Shown here: piece after piece, positions 1 through 14,391 of the stretch
Layout: the number at the start of each line of letters is the position of its first letter
Numbering within the stretch: position 1 is the stretch's first letter
Source: Acanthacorydalis orientalis
Taxonomy: Eukaryota > Arthropoda > Insecta > Megaloptera > Corydalidae
DNA length: 64,000 nucleotides
Direction of reading: 5' to 3'
Assembly: GCA_034766995.1 (NCBI GenBank)
Contig: CM068322.1
Coordinates: forward strand, 1,514,589-1,578,588
Program-made: the position numbers and the translations under genes
Notes under the pieces: model-generated
Database searches by the model: none
Seen by the model: the letters and a program-made list of their open reading frames with translations, nothing else
What the model was told of the DNA's origin: nothing

Positions 1-1149
<1,149 letters not shown>

Positions 1150-1343
1150 ACATAAATACAACATACATAATAATACTAGATAGCAAGTGAAAAAATATGT
1201 TATATAAACGAAGTTTTATTTGTAAATAGCATAATAATTATTTTTAAATTCAACCTACTTTAATGTGCATGTATCGCACTTTTACTATACTAGTATTTGT
1301 TTTCATGAAAGTTTATTTATTTTAGTACTGAGCAGAGCAACTC

Positions 1344-1393
1344 TGTATGTATGTATGTATGTATGTATGTATGTATGTATGTATGTATGTATG

Positions 1394-1426
<33 letters not shown>
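1344..1426. repeat. Compound (TATG)n-(TA)n microsatellite
   Basis: About 14 units of a TATG/GTAT tetranucleotide run directly into (TA)n at about 1400. The same architecture recurs at 62923-63003, and weakly at the right end of the array near 26120-26138. Confidence 0.95.
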
Positions 1427-1429
<3 letters not shown>

Positions 1430-3096
1430 AAATATATCCAGATAATAAAAACCCATTGGGTATACAAGATCATCTCTTAGATTTTTACCGTCTGAAGAAG
1501 TTTTTAAAATGAAAAAATAAGTAATCAGCACTCGATACAAAAACAAGACTGTATATAGTCTTTGAATTTTTCCATTTGAACTGTTTGAGTGACCCGTGCA
1601 TACATTTGCAGGTTGTGGTCACGCACTGTAATGGATCAAAACAACGTCCTTTTGTCAATAAATCATTTCATCATTCTCACAGAAACAACCACGCTAAATA
1701 AAGCAAATTATTTTATTTTTCATATTTTTTATTACAGTTTCTGACTATATGTAGGTAAAGAATTAAACAATTTTTTATTTAAATTAACCGCCTGTTTTTT
1801 TTTCATTTATACTCTCCAAGTTTGGGACATTAATTTGTCGCAGCACGCATCTCATATGTTTGACACAATAGGTCGCTGTTATGGATTTTTTTAGGCACAA
1901 TATTTAAATATATTTTCGTGCTGATTTCATTTCCTAACCCTTATATGTTTTCTAACCATAATTATATGTTTTTACTTAATAGCTAGATGTATTGCTCTGA
2001 TGAAAAAGATCGATGGTTGGTTTTTTGGAATAAAGATTTTCTTGTTGTTTTACAACCTAAGCGACATTATTAATGATTCCATTATATCCGCAAATTTACT
2101 TATAAATATCTTTATTTATCGCATAATATTAGTTGTCAGATGTTCTTTCGATTATTATCTTAAAGATGAAGAAATTGAATTGTTTGTCATGCTTACGATA
2201 ACATGAAAAAAGAAATACAGATTTTAAATATTCGATATGTTTATATACAGATAGCTTTATGGCGAATTCCATACTTAATTCTAAAGTAAAATAAAGAAAT
2301 AAATCATTCCAAAGATATATAGACTGACAGGAATTCAATTGACAACATTGATTATATATTACTATAATCTTCAAATTTGCTACCATATTGAAAAAAAAAA
2401 CTATAAATTTGAACTATTGTACAAATTTTCAAACATTAATTATTTTTCAGTGCATAAACGACCCGATAATTTTTCCAATCCAAAATATTTAAAAAAATAT
2501 TATTGATTATTTATGATTGTCACTAATGTGCATTTCGATGGCAACACAAACATCATCAGAACACTAAGATATGAAAAATCTCAAAATTAAATAAATACTA
2601 GACCTTACTTTTCTCTTTTATATTTCACTATGCACAAAGAGTTCAACTTTTTCACAATTTATAATTCACTTGTGAAAATTAATTTTGCCACAATATCAGA
2701 ATCATTTTATGATACTCTATAAATCTTTCTGCCATGAAAAAATTCACAAAAAAATCAGTGATAAATTCAAATTATCGACTACTGCCCCAGTGTGTAGTTT
2801 GTTGTTAACTGTCAATAAATGTGTCTTATCTGTAGTTATGTAGAAGATATGAAATAAAATGTTTTGTAACATTATCTGGCTAACTTCATTCAGCGAAAAA
2901 CTCACTTGGTTCATTCTGGCTAGCGCTGGCTTTATCCATCAAGCTCATTCAAAAACATTAGAATCATTCCATGCAAAAACACTAGACATATACATATTTT
3001 TGCTTAAATGAATACCATACCGTTCTCTTTGCTTTGCGTACTGTTTCATTAATATAAAGAGTTCAACTATTTCATAACGTATAAATCTAGAACTTA
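1427..3096. other. AT-rich DNA without recognisable gene
   Basis: No gene, RNA or transposon signature was found. A short frame at 2000-2206 is hydrophobic and unsupported. Confidence 0.5.
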
Positions 3097-4414
3097 CAAA
3101 GTTTGATCAAAAGATACCCGGACTAGTATCATAAAACTTTATGAAAAAATTCCACGTCCCATTCCCAGCTAGTCTTCTGCAGCATCTACCCATCGTTGTC
3201 AACGCCTTTTCCACTTTTAGAAGCACTCTTTTTAGGCAATTTTGGAAATCGCTCTTAGATCAAACTACCTATTATTGTCTCTTCAATCGTTTGAAAGCAG
3301 CTTCCTTTTAACGAACACTTTAGTTTTGAAAACAAAAAGATCGCACAGAAGACCAAGTTAGGTAAGTATGGTGGGTAGAAAATGATGATTAATAAGATTT
3401 TCGTCAAAACCTTCCGAGCTAGAAAAGAAGAATAAGGTGGTCCGTTGTCGTGATGCAACATGCACTATTCGTTTTTCCAAGTTTCAAGTTGTTTTTTCCT
3501 AACGAAATCACTTAACCACTTCAGAACTTCGAGATGAAATAATTGATTCACTGTTTGATCTATTACACTTATTCAAAATGAACAAGCTCTCAAGAATCGA
3601 AAAATTTAATAATTATGGCTTTTATATTCAACTTCTCTTGTCGAATTTTCTTCGGTTTTGGAGAAGCTGATGTTATCCATTGCGATTATTGACGTTTTGT
3701 TTCTACGTCGTAACCGTGATTTCAATTTCCATCGCCTACTACACTGTTATTCCAATAAGCCTACTTCGCTTCTTTCTTTTTCCGAAAGATCTTTTGAGAT
3801 ATTTACACTCTTCTCTTTCTAGTCTTCTAACAAAACTGACGAAGAAAAAGAATAAAATTTGTAGCAATACGATTCATAACCAAAGCATTGGTCAAAATGT
3901 TTTGGAAATATCCGTATAATATTCCTACTTATTTTGCATTCTCTTTAACAGTCAGTCGTCGATTGGCATGAATATGTTCGCATGAATAAATTCGATAATC
4001 TTTTCGTCAGTTTTAAGCGTTGAATACCTATCCGGTCTTCAATCATATGTGAAAGAAGTTCTGTCTTCTTTAAAGTACCTATACCATTCAAAACTCATAT
4101 TCCGACTCAAATCATCGTTTTCAAAAGTCGTTTATAAAAGTTGAAGTGTTTCTGTCGCTATCTTTCCAAATTTCAAACAAAATTTCACAAATACACTGCT
4201 CTGCAATTTGTTCTATCTTAAAAATTACCGAGATAAAGAAAATTTAATTAAGAAAACACTATAAATCTCTAAATAAATGACTTTTCGATACGAACTCAAT
4301 GACAATCAACTTACAACTGATGGTCGCATCTTATCATTTCACTACCTTCTCCTTTCTACTTACTAAATATTGAATTGTGCGCGCAGTCTAGATATTTTTT
4401 GATTAAACCTCCTC
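3097..4414 (-). mobile_element. Ancient full-length mariner-like element
   Basis: Degenerate mariner on the minus strand. The left end has AAAGTTTGATCAAAAGATAC (from 3098). The reverse complement of the right end has the related GGTTTAATCAAAAAATATC (right end near 4414). Over the aligned inverted repeat almost every mismatch is a transition, as expected of old decay. A TA dinucleotide lies just outside the left end. The distance between ends, about 1.32 kb, is normal for a mariner. The minus frame at 3255-3461 still reads HHDNGPPYSS and, further on, YPPYLPNLVFCAIFLF, which match the HHDNAP and YSPDLxPxDFFLF catalytic blocks with the last Asp lost. The rest of the coding region is broken by stops. 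The exact terminal bases are uncertain. Confidence 0.75.
3255..3461 (-). pseudogene. Mariner transposase fragment, catalytic half
   Basis: A 68-codon frame of the element at 3097-4414. It holds the second catalytic block (HHDNGPP, Asp kept) and the third block as YPPYLPNLVFCAIFLF, where the usual Asp of YSPD and the catalytic Asp before FFLF are substituted. The frame opens just before the second block and ends near the C-terminal part. The N-terminal DNA-binding region upstream (about 3500-4200) is too decayed to read continuously. It is inactive. I assign it to the Tc1/mariner superfamily with good confidence but cannot name the lineage. Confidence 0.75.
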
Positions 4415-6135
4415 ATGAAAAGATAATCATTTGACCATCTTGTAACTTGTGTCGGCAGGTGAATATGGTACATAAATATAAAATTGTCAAAGTAAACTAA
4501 TCATTCAATATTTTTTAAATCTTGTAAATTACTCTACTATCAAATAATTACAGAAAGGTTATTCGATTCACCTGATATAATTCTTTTCTTCGCATATAAC
4601 GTAGAAATCGAGGAGGTTCGTTTTTATACTACCTTCTATTATTTTCGAAACTTCTGACATTATTATATCATTATCTGTTACTCGTTCATTTTGCAAGTCA
4701 TATATATATATAATAAATAATCATTATTAATCAACTGTGCAAAGTTCAAGTCCTGCAATATAATATCGTCTATCGAGCGTAACAAACATTCACTGCAGTT
4801 CGACTGAAAAAAATAAAAGAAATAAATGCCAATGTTGCGACATTACATCGGCACGGGTTGTCTGACACACTCGCCCGTTACTTTATGTAAATCGTTCAGT
4901 TTATATTCCATACACATCGAACGTGTCTTGACTATATTTAATTGAGAGCTGTGATGACCAAATCCATATCATTGCTATCACACCATGACAATATAAATTG
5001 AGATTTACGATAGTGAAAAATGTCCGTTAGAATATTTATTTGTACGATGGGGTTCCTTGCCAATGAATAAACATACACTTATTCTAATTTAAAATAAAGC
5101 CCAGTTACCGTTTTAGTAACCAAACTAAATTGAAGGTATCATTTTAAATAAAATTATCAATTACTGAAAAATTAAAACAAATTAATGATTTTAGTTGTTG
5201 CGTTAAACGAAAAGTTGCATGAATAAACATGATGAATAAATAAAGGCGACGACTTGAGAGACTTAAAACTCCATATTTTTTTATTTATTAAGCGTATCTT
5301 CTTTTCAAAAATAACACTATTTTATCATGGCATATATTTTATTATTATGGCAGTTCAAAATTTCTGTTCTTTCAAGTAACAAATAATCATATAAAAAAGT
5401 ATAAAATACAATAAACAGTCTAATTAATATTTTTAATGATTGCATTTCAATTGATATAAAATATCTCATTTCGAAACAAACTGGTTTGAAAAATTTTCAC
5501 ACAAAAAAAATCATTATAAATGAACCAATGATATACAAAACATATCAGATAATATATTACAAAAATCTTAAACAGATCTTATCCTGAACAGATATCTCTG
5601 ACTGCGTAGTGAAATGATGTTATTTTTAATAAATGGAACGCATTAAACTCTAACGAAATACAATCATCTAGTGCTTTATACTACTTAACTAAGTGTGTAT
5701 CATCAGTAAGAAATGCTTACCCAATAGCTGACATATAAATGTTTCCAACATTCGTATCGCATTATGTATAAATATAAAATACAGAATCATTCAGATGAGA
5801 AAATATTACAATTTTCATTATTTTGACATTAGTATATGGTAACAGTTTTAATTTCATATTGTATATCTATATAGTCCATACATCACAGCATTCATCAACG
5901 AAAAACATACTTTCAGTAAAATTTTAATTAAAAATTCATATTATCAAGAGTTTTAAGATACTTTCGGTCTTTCACTGAAATATAATAGGTTACATCCCAG
6001 ATCAAATTTGGCCCATGGGAAACAGTATTTTTTTATTAGGAAATTAATTATTTCATTACTGAAGTGGTGTATCAAATGAAGTTATCAATTCATTGCCAAT
6101 TAAATTACTTCAATAATGTATAATAATGTAAGATA
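4415..6135. other. AT-rich DNA without recognisable gene
   Basis: No coding signal was found. The stretch around 4790-4990 is less AT-rich than its surroundings but shows no long open frame or family I recognise. Confidence 0.45.
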
Positions 6136-7417
6136 CGAGGATCGTTTAATAAGTATAGTAAAACACCGCAAGAAAGCACCGTAAAGCAAGTTAAACTCGA
6201 TTTTATTTCTCAACATAGTCTCTCTTGATGGCTATACACTTGATTCAGCAAGTTTCCAATTTGTTTATCCCGTCGGAAAAGTAATTTTTCTCAAAATCTA
6301 TAAAATACACGTTGACGGCGGCAATAACATCTTCATTCGACAAAAATTTCTTTCAACCGAGCCATATTTTCAAGTTTGGGAAAAGAAAAAAGTCGCACGG
6401 AGTCAAGTCCGGAGACTAGGGTGGATGAGGAAGCAATTCGAAGTCAAATTCGTGAAATTTTCTCATTCAGTCGGTCGATTTATGGGACGGCGCATTGTTC
6501 TGGTGAAAGAGCATTTTTTATACACCATTCTTGGCCGTTTTTGGTTTCATCTCTCTTTCAAACGGTCCAATAATGTTGCATAATAGATTCCTGTTATCGC
6601 TTTTCCCTTCGTTAAATAGTCGACCAGGATGATTCTTGAGAAGTCAAAAAAACAGTGCCCATCACCTTCCCAGCCGACAAAAAGATCTTCGCCTTCTTCG
6701 GTTCACTTTCACCAGTCGTTGTCCACTATTTTGAGTCCTGTTTCGACTCTGTTATGTAGTGATGTAACCATGTTTCATCCACAGTGATGAATCAGCCCAA
6801 AAAGGCCTGTAGATTGCGATTAAATATCGTCAAAAACTGGGTTTAAATGTCCTTTCGTGTGGGCGTTTGGTCGACAGTCAACAATCGCGGCACTCGTCAC
6901 GCACATAGCTTTTTCATGTGCAATTTTTCGTGCAGGATATTTTCCACTCGTTCAGTTAAGATGCCCATCATCTCAGCAATCATAAGCATTTTTACTCAGC
7001 GGTCTTTCATAACGATACCATGGATTTTTCCAACGATATCCTTCATAGTGACTTCAACTGGGCTTCTAGAGCGATCTTCATCTTCAGTACATGTTCGGGC
7101 ACGTTTAAACTCATTTATCCAGAAATAAAGTCTTCAATTCTAATGCAGAGTCCCCATAAACTTCATCCAATTCTGCTTTGATCTGGGCGGCAGTCCACAT
7201 TTCAAATAAAAATGTTTTATCACTGCATGAAACTAGTTTTTTGTGGCAACTGCTACAATGCTTTCTACAAACAAACATCTGTAGAACGTGAACAACGCGT
7301 CATTTCTGGCTGAAATTTTTCCTATGCTAGTTTGAAAGGCGATACTTGATAGCCGTGATGTTAACAAATGAATGTTGGCACCATTCATAGAAATTTATCA
7401 AACTTATCAAACGACCA
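6136..7417 (-). mobile_element. Family 2 mariner, near full length, decayed
   Basis: The left end reads CGAGGATCGTTTAATAAG after a TA (6134-6135). The right end reads TTATCAAACTTATCAAACGA. These are the two ends of the family also seen at 20412, 48310 and 63005. The element spans 1.28 kb, the normal mariner length. Reading the minus strand, I find ITVDETWLHHYITESK (first catalytic Asp, near 6730-6780), GKVMGTVF, a corrupted second block (FTRTM-type frame, near 6520) and SPDLTPCDFFLFPNLKIW (third block, near 6365-6420). Several frameshifts and stops separate the blocks. This is the only family 2 copy here that keeps the whole internal region, so it serves as the reference for the deleted copies. 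Confidence 0.85.
6365..7300 (-). pseudogene. Family 2 mariner transposase pseudogene
   Basis: A decayed DD34D-type transposase. In transcript order: an N-terminal region with WTAAQIKAELDEVYGD-like text near 7140-7200, then the first catalytic block VDETWLHHY, the SAGKVMGTVF strand, a frameshifted second block and the third block SPDLTPCDFFLF, followed by FPNLKIWL. A stop replaces the Tyr before SPDL. At least three frameshifts are needed to join the pieces, so no functional product is possible. Family identity follows from the motif order and from the termini shared with the copy at 20412-21189. Confidence 0.75.
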
Positions 7418-7515
7418 TAATATTAAACTTTTAAATACAACAATAAAAAAATTAGAAATTAAAATAATAAATACTTATTTTATAATATTTACGAATACAT
7501 TTTGGAGTATATAAA

Positions 7516-7518
<3 letters not shown>

Positions 7519-7579
<61 letters not shown>
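7519..7579. repeat. (TA)n microsatellite
   Basis: An uninterrupted TA tract of about 60 bp, lying 100 bp right of the family 2 mariner end. Confidence 0.95.
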
Positions 7580-7581
<2 letters not shown>

Positions 7582-7822
7582 CACAGCATGCACCATTGTA
7601 ATTTTCAAAGTGGTTCCGCCTGTGGTTTGGTTCATTTTTTTGTTATATATGGATAATGTATTTGACTGGTAATCCATACACTTTCCTCTGGAATCGCCAT
7701 CCTTGAATGCATTCATATGCTCGCATACGAAGTCAATGTGAGAGCCGTTCTGAATACTAATATATGTTTTATTTTTAAACTCTTTGTATTCTGTAATTTT
7801 ATAGTTTTTCATTTTTTACATA

Positions 7823-7827
7823 TACTC

Positions 7828-7918
<91 letters not shown>

Positions 7919-7919
7919 T
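7823..7919. repeat. (TA)n microsatellite with TACTCGTA at its left edge
   Basis: A TA tract of about 88 bp (7832-7919) with two TACATA interruptions. It is preceded at 7823-7830 by the octamer TACTCGTA, which recurs in other TA tracts of this window. Confidence 0.9.
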
Positions 7920-10553
7920 CTTGAATAATTTGTTATATTATGTGATAATGTGAAATTATGCATATAATATATAAAAAAACAATTTAACAATTATTACTAA
8001 ATAACTAAGTTATACTCTTTCTAATTATTTCATTATTAATATTCTTAAAGTATGATTTTAAATAAATGTCAAAATGATAATACTTGTTTTACGTACTTGA
8101 ATAAATGATAGTGTACAGTTTTATTTTCTTTTTAAAATGTTTTTTTTTTGCGTTTCTTACATAGTTTATGTTTAATATTATTTAATTGACGCACTATTGA
8201 TTGTTTTTCTTTAGGCTTTCTTAGCAGAATTTTAACACAAACATGTCTCTCATGGAAATGTCATTTGTATTTAATATGGTAATGACTTAATTACCAAAAA
8301 TTATTTTTACTTAAATTCTAAGACAGCTATGCTAATAAATTGTATTAATTCAACTTATTTTTCACTATGAGTAATAGTTTATATAAAATTCTATGAATCA
8401 TTTATTTTAATAATTAAGAAGTAATGAAGAAATGAAATTTGATATCACTCATTATTGACTGCTTATGAATAAAAATAAATAATTAATTATTAATTAACGA
8501 CTATGTTATCAAAATTTAATTGATTACATTAATAGTATTCACTACATGTGTTCAATTCAACCTCAAAATAATAATTAAAAACTTACAAATTACTAACTGC
8601 AATTAGACGGCTTAATCAATATAATAACACGTTTTTTAATAACGGAATTTAGTGTTATTATACGAAGTCTTCCCAAAAAAAATTTCCTAGATTTGTTAAA
8701 ATTAAGAATATGAAGTATAATTTTCTTAAAAAAAATGATTCCCTTTAAAGTCATAATTTTTATCAATATATATTTTCTTCATTAACTTTTACACTAATAG
8801 AAGAACTCGTTAGTCTTTTTTATACTTTCCTCCTTCGTTGCGCTATAAATTACATTCATTTCATTCACACTTTGTGTTATTGATGATGAAAAAAGTAAGT
8901 ACTAGCTAAATCAGGTGAAAATGACAGCCTGTAAGTATATAGTTATTAGCCAATAAGTTGGCTAATACTCACATAATCATTAATAATTACGAATAACCAT
9001 TATCAATAAGTACATTATCATAACGTAATATTTAGTTGTTTTTATTACATTTTTTTTTAATTTGGTTGCATAGACGACCTAAACTTCTAGATATTCTTCA
9101 TTTACTTTAGTATATGTTAGAATAAATTTGTAATACTTTTGTGTACATGTTTTCATCACACAATTCTATCTTAGTACACAAGCAAACTTCCATGAAATAT
9201 ATGCCAATTCAAATAACAAAACCTAGTACGTGGTTATAAAGCTGAAATAAACCATTCTAATATAAAATTATGTTAAATTCAATGACACTCCCACAAAAAT
9301 ACACAAGTATTTATCGTACTATTATTATTTTACAACATAAAGGATTTCGTCAGAGAAAATTCTTCACATGAGAATAAGCCTAGTCCATCAAAAAGAACAT
9401 AAAATATTATTTTCTAACAATTTACAAAATCAATTGCATAATCAATGTAGAATACAAAATATTTTAAAAAAATATATTTTTAATAAGAAATATATTTTTA
9501 ATAACACTAACCAACTAGTCTTTTAATTATATTAAATTAATTTAACTACTCTTTTTGATTAAAAAGTATAATTTAATTTCATTCCATTTTTTCCTTTACG
9601 CATGGAACAGTTTATAAATTCATTAAATTTGTTTTAATCAGTATAAAAATTAATAAAACCAGTTAATTTTAAAAAAAATCTATAAAAACTAATGACTTAA
9701 ATGATAAGAATAAATAATAAAGACTCAGCAGAGAGAAACGTACTTTGACACACTTAAAACTTGCAAATATAAAAAAAAAATAAATAAACTACCGAATGAA
9801 TAAGTAATGAATACGAAAATAAAATGAAAATAAAATCTCACTATTTAATTAAATAGATAATTATCGTAAATATTATCAGTTAATCTTTTAATTAAACTAG
9901 AAACTACCTGTAAATAACAAGAGGTCCCTATACATTATAAAAAAGATGATACGAGAATATTTATCACACGTATCTTTTTTATTATATTACTCGAATATTT
10001 TAAAGGGATATTTTAATATTCAAAAAAATGTTATTTATTCCACGAATTTCTAAATGAATTAGATATTTATCCTAGAATATTAAAATAAAATCAATTGAGC
10101 TTTCTAGCAGAAATCATATCTTCACGTCACAAATATCGACATTTCTGTGGTCGTTGTATACGTGGGCGAGTACTGACACTGACGTTAAAACGCGAGATTA
10201 AATATTTGTAGCGGTGACATATTTCGTGGCATTTCACAAGCATGCCAAAATGCAAAGACATCTCGTTAATGATTAAAACTGTGACGTTGTGACGCTGGTA
10301 TGAATGATAAAATAAGTAACACAACCTACCCGGAATATACCATTCACATTTATCATTCATGTGTTATTTCTGTTGATATCTTGTTTGATATTTATGAAAA
10401 ATGTGGTGGATGCAAAGGTCTACATCAGTTACCAACAAATTTGTTTGAAATTTCTTCACTCAGTACTTGTACCAACGTATTTACCTATTTTAAATATTCA
10501 ATATGCAAATAAATAATTTCATACGCAGGCACATAGACTTATGTATTATAAAC

Positions 10554-10555
<2 letters not shown>
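7920..10555. other. AT-rich DNA without recognisable gene
   Basis: 2.6 kb of very AT-rich sequence with no element or gene detected. The segment 10120-10360 is visibly richer in G+C and open for 77 codons on the minus strand, but it has no recognisable motif. Confidence 0.45.

Positions 10556-10605
<50 letters not shown>
10556..10605. repeat. (TA)n microsatellite abutting a mariner
   Basis: A TA tract that ends exactly at the left terminus of the family 3 mariner (GGAGGGTGATTTG, 10606). Confidence 0.95.
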
Positions 10606-10607
<2 letters not shown>

Positions 10608-11892
10608 AGGGTGATTTGAAAAGTTCGCGGCCTAATATGTAAGTGGTGGTAATATTTTAAATATTTGTGGTGCATTACAAAGCGATATCTATCTTATACA
10701 TAACTTCAAAGTCTATAATTAATCTGTCAAACAGTTTGTTGCAAACATCAATTTAAATAAAGCTCTTTTTGTGCCGTTGTTGAATTGGATCAAGTTGAAC
10801 ATCGTGCGGTTATAAAGTTTTTTGTCAAAAAAGGTTTAACGTCAACAGAAATGTTTAATGAGATGAAAAATGTACCGGGTGATAGTGGATCTTTGTATAT
10901 AACCGTAAAGAAGTGTGCAGCTGAATTTAAATGTGGCCGTGTAAACTTAGAAGAACTCATGCATATTGAACTCCGAAAACTGCAACGACAGAAAAAATCA
11001 TCCACAAAGTGCACGATATTGTCTTACATGATCATCAATTGAAAGTGTCCGAAACTGATAAGGTTGTGGATGTCTCAGATGAACGCGTGTATCAAATCCT
11101 GACGGAAGAGTTAGGTATGAAAAAGTTATCGGCAAGATGGGTGCCGCGTTTGTTGACAATTGAGCATAAATGCATTCGAGTACAAACTTGCCAATACTGT
11201 TTGGATCGCTTTACGAGGGATACGGCTGACTATCCAGCGGTTTATGATTACAGATGAGACTTACCATATACCCACCATTACACTCCAGAGTCAAAACAAC
11301 AATTAGAGCAATGGAAGCATGGAAATTCCCCACCACCAAAAAAAGTAAAATCAGTTTTATCTTCTCGAAAAATTATGGTTTCTATTTTTTTGGCCGGCTA
11401 AAGGGATTCTGCTAACTGATTACCTTCTAAAGGATAAAACAATAACGAGAGAGTATTATGCTAAGCTTTTGGATCAACTCGATCAAGTAATTCGTGAAAA
11501 AAGATTAGGTTTACTAAAGAGAAAAATCATTTTTCATCAGGACATTGCACGTACCCATACAAGTGTTGTATCCATAGCAAGTTGAAGTACAACTTGTTCC
11601 CATTCGGCCTATTCTCCATATTTGATACCCTCACATTTCCAACTGTTCCCAAAACTCAAAAAAATCCTAAGCGGTAGACGATTTTCGTCAGATGAACAAC
11701 TGATAGCAACAGTGAATCGCTATTTTGAGCACCTTCAAGAAAAGGATTTCCATAATGGCCTAAAAGCACTGAAGCATCACTGGATAAAGTGCATTGAAAT
11801 TCAGAAGGACTATATTGAAAAATAAAAGTAATTTAAAAACACAAATTATATTCTTTCATAATCAGACCGTGAACTTTTCAAATTGTCCCAAG
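10606..11892 (+). mobile_element. Family 3 mariner, full length, decayed
   Basis: A 1287-bp element flanked by TA on both sides. The left terminal repeat GGAGGGTGATTTGAAAAGTT is matched by the reverse complement of the right end, CTTGGGACAATTTGAAAAGT (11873-11892), including the shared core TTTGAAAAGTTC. The coding strand is plus. The transposase (separate entry) covers the whole element, so this copy has no large deletion. The right half of the chimera at 26856-28805 carries a related terminus (AGGGTAGAGTGAAAAGTT), which suggests the same lineage. Confidence 0.92.
10785..11825 (+). pseudogene. Family 3 mariner transposase pseudogene
   Basis: The reading starts at DQVEHRAVIKFFVKKGLT. The initiator is TTG where relatives have ATG, so the start appears mutated. 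The N-terminal helix-turn-helix region is followed by a frameshift near 11010, LHDHQLKVSE, then ELGMKKLSARWVPRLLT (linker). A second shift precedes ITDETYHIHHYTPESK (first catalytic Asp near 11255). Next come stops in the GLLKRKIIFHQDIARTHTS region (second catalytic Asp kept), SPYLIPSHFQLFPKLKK (third block with Asp replaced by His, near 11620) and the C-terminal end WIKCIEIQKDYIEK before TAA at 11823. Total length corresponds to the usual ~345 residues. It is inactive because of the start loss, frameshifts, stops and the D-to-H change. Confidence 0.88.
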
Positions 11893-13659
11893 TATATAAT
11901 ATTGTATGCAAAATATAGATATGTCTTTTGTAACGACACATTTCTTTGTTCATTCTATTTACACAATAAAGTTGCAATAACACTCTTTTATAGTTGCAAA
12001 ATTATATACTAGTGCTAACCATAGGACATGAATGTACACAAATTATAATGTCACTTTTTAAGAATTCTATAGGATTATACCCATGACTGAAAAATAATAT
12101 ACAGGAAAATGAATATAAAATATTTTAACTAAAACAAAGCAAAAGCTAACATTGAATTTTAAAAAAATTCAGTGTTCTTAACCAAAACTAATAAATTTTC
12201 AAATATAATATAAATATCAAAATATGTATCAAAGTAAATACCGTTCTAAAAGGCAAATAAAAAATAAAAAGTTAAGAAAACCGAATGAAACAAAAACATT
12301 ACAGAATTTCCAGCGGTCCCCAATACATATTCACCAACAAATTTTAAAAAATATAAGAAACGAGGATGATCACGAATAACATATATCCATTGTAAGTGTA
12401 ATATACTGAAATTTGCAATACACAACTTGCAAAATATACTGCTCATCTTTTCCATAGATAAAAGAAATCAGAAACTGACACTTTCAATACTACAAAATGA
12501 TTGTTAGAGGAGAGGTCCAGGAATACTATCAAACTAAACGAAAGAAATCTTAAGAGATGTACTTTTGTTGGAAAAGCAAGAAGCTCGTGGACTCCGCCAC
12601 TACAAATTTCGGATTCTAAAGTTGATGCTCATTCTTACAGATGTAAAAAATCTTGATCGTTGTGTGCATTATTGAAGAAGCAGTCTCCAACGAGATCACT
12701 TTTCACAATTTAGCCAGTGAAGTACCAGAATACTATGAAGACACACTAACTGGAGTACTTATAACAATCCAGCCACAGACAACTTGCCAATAATACCAAT
12801 CAGTCCTCATGCAATACACCTAACCTAAATGTTCGCTATAACCATCAATTTTATATTAAACAACCTAATATTAGATTAGAAGCAGTGTTATATAATGTTT
12901 TTACGAATATGATAGTTTCAAAATGATAAAAGAACAAACAACACTTTAGACGAAATGAATATAATTTTATCTTTAAAGCTGAAATGTATGGTTTGTAAAC
13001 TGAATTTATAAAAGAATTCACTTACTTCAGACTTCACCGCAATAAAAAAAAAAATAATTCATATTAATTTCAAACAATACTTAAATTTTTATAAACACCA
13101 TACTTTGTTTCTAATAAAGAAATAGAACTGACTTTATGATTAAAACCTGACATCATTGAAATTCTTTATACTACATAACTTGTCCGTAGTTTCTCTTTAC
13201 ATCACAACAGAATCATAAAATCCTTCATTCATGTTATTCGCACATAATAGCTTTTGTCCTGTAATTCTTTTCGTTAAAGTTATAGAAAGGTTCCAGTACA
13301 TCCCTCACGACTAATGAAAACTGTACAGATGTGTCAATGTTACCCTCTACGTTTTCTACAAAAGAGAACGTTCTTTTTAAACTATCCTGACTCGGCAACT
13401 ACCCCTTTTTTATTATTATCATGGGGTAGCTATGTACATATATATATATACTCTCCGAGCCACTGATATTCTAAAGAATGTTATTTTTTAAAAAAAATAT
13501 GTTTAGTTTATGCGTACTTCATGTTCTTTTGCTTTATTTAGTTAATATATAAGTAATATAAATTTTACTATAAAACAGAAAATTTCAGAAAATCAGTCAA
13601 TAAAATCATTAAATGGAAAATATACTAAATGAACATCCTAATATGAATTAGAACATTTT

Positions 13660-13661
<2 letters not shown>
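11893..13661. other. AT-rich DNA; GC-richer patch at about 12480-12830
   Basis: No gene recognised. The patch 12480-12830 has noticeably more G+C and a more coding-like texture, but each frame is broken and I could not match it to a family. It could be an old exon, a transposon remnant or chance. A short TA run sits at 13438-13450. Confidence 0.35.

Positions 13662-13704
<43 letters not shown>
13662..13704. repeat. (TA)n microsatellite
   Basis: An uninterrupted TA tract of about 43 bp in AT-rich DNA. Confidence 0.95.
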
Positions 13705-13706
<2 letters not shown>

Positions 13707-13924
13707 GACAGAGTAATAGCATATGCTATAATATTAAAGAAAACAGAAAAATAAAAGACTTACCGAAACGAAATAAATGTAGAATATAAAGTATCTTGAA
13801 GAATTCTTTTCGAAAGATTAAAAAAACTGTCTATATTATAGTTTGGAAAATTAAGATTTTTAATTTGGTTGATAATTTAGTTAAAAAATGTTTGAATGAC
13901 AATAAAATTATTTTTCAATTTAAC

Positions 13925-14030
13925 TCTGGTTAGTTGGTTATTGGGGTTTTAGGGCTCTTCGACAACTGAGGTCATTAGCGACCGAGATTTAACTGTGGGT
14001 CAATGGCAATTTAAAACAATGAAAATAATG
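13925..14030. repeat. Possible short dispersed repeat
   Basis: An island of higher G+C around TTCGACAACTGAGGTCATTA (13958-13977), near GGGGTTTTAGGG. It resembles short dispersed sequences I associate with arthropod genomes, but no second copy was found in this window. The class is unknown (SINE or transposon end). Confidence 0.3.
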
Positions 14031-14108
14031 TTTAAAACCTATTCAATCCTACGTATTACGTTATAATAACATCTATGAAGTATATGGATACTTCTAATAA
14101 TGCTATTA

Positions 14109-14347
<239 letters not shown>

Positions 14348-14391
<44 letters not shown>
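14348..14391. repeat. (TA)n microsatellite between two transposon ends
   Basis: A TA tract joining the RTE-like tail and the left end of family 1 mariner copy 1. Confidence 0.95.

Noticed and set aside
1344..1426. Regularly repeated units as a CRISPR-like array (also 41025-41112)
   Set aside because: Simple tandem repeats without unique spacers, in a eukaryotic genome.
3680..3919. 79-codon plus-strand frame
   Set aside because: It lies antisense within the ancient mariner at 3097-4414; low-complexity Leu/Ser-rich text.
6847..7128. 93-codon plus-strand frame
   Set aside because: Antisense shadow of the decayed family 2 transposase at 6136-7417.
10127..10360. 77-codon minus-strand frame in a GC-richer patch
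   Set aside because: No recognisable motif and no neighbouring exon; length compatible with chance.
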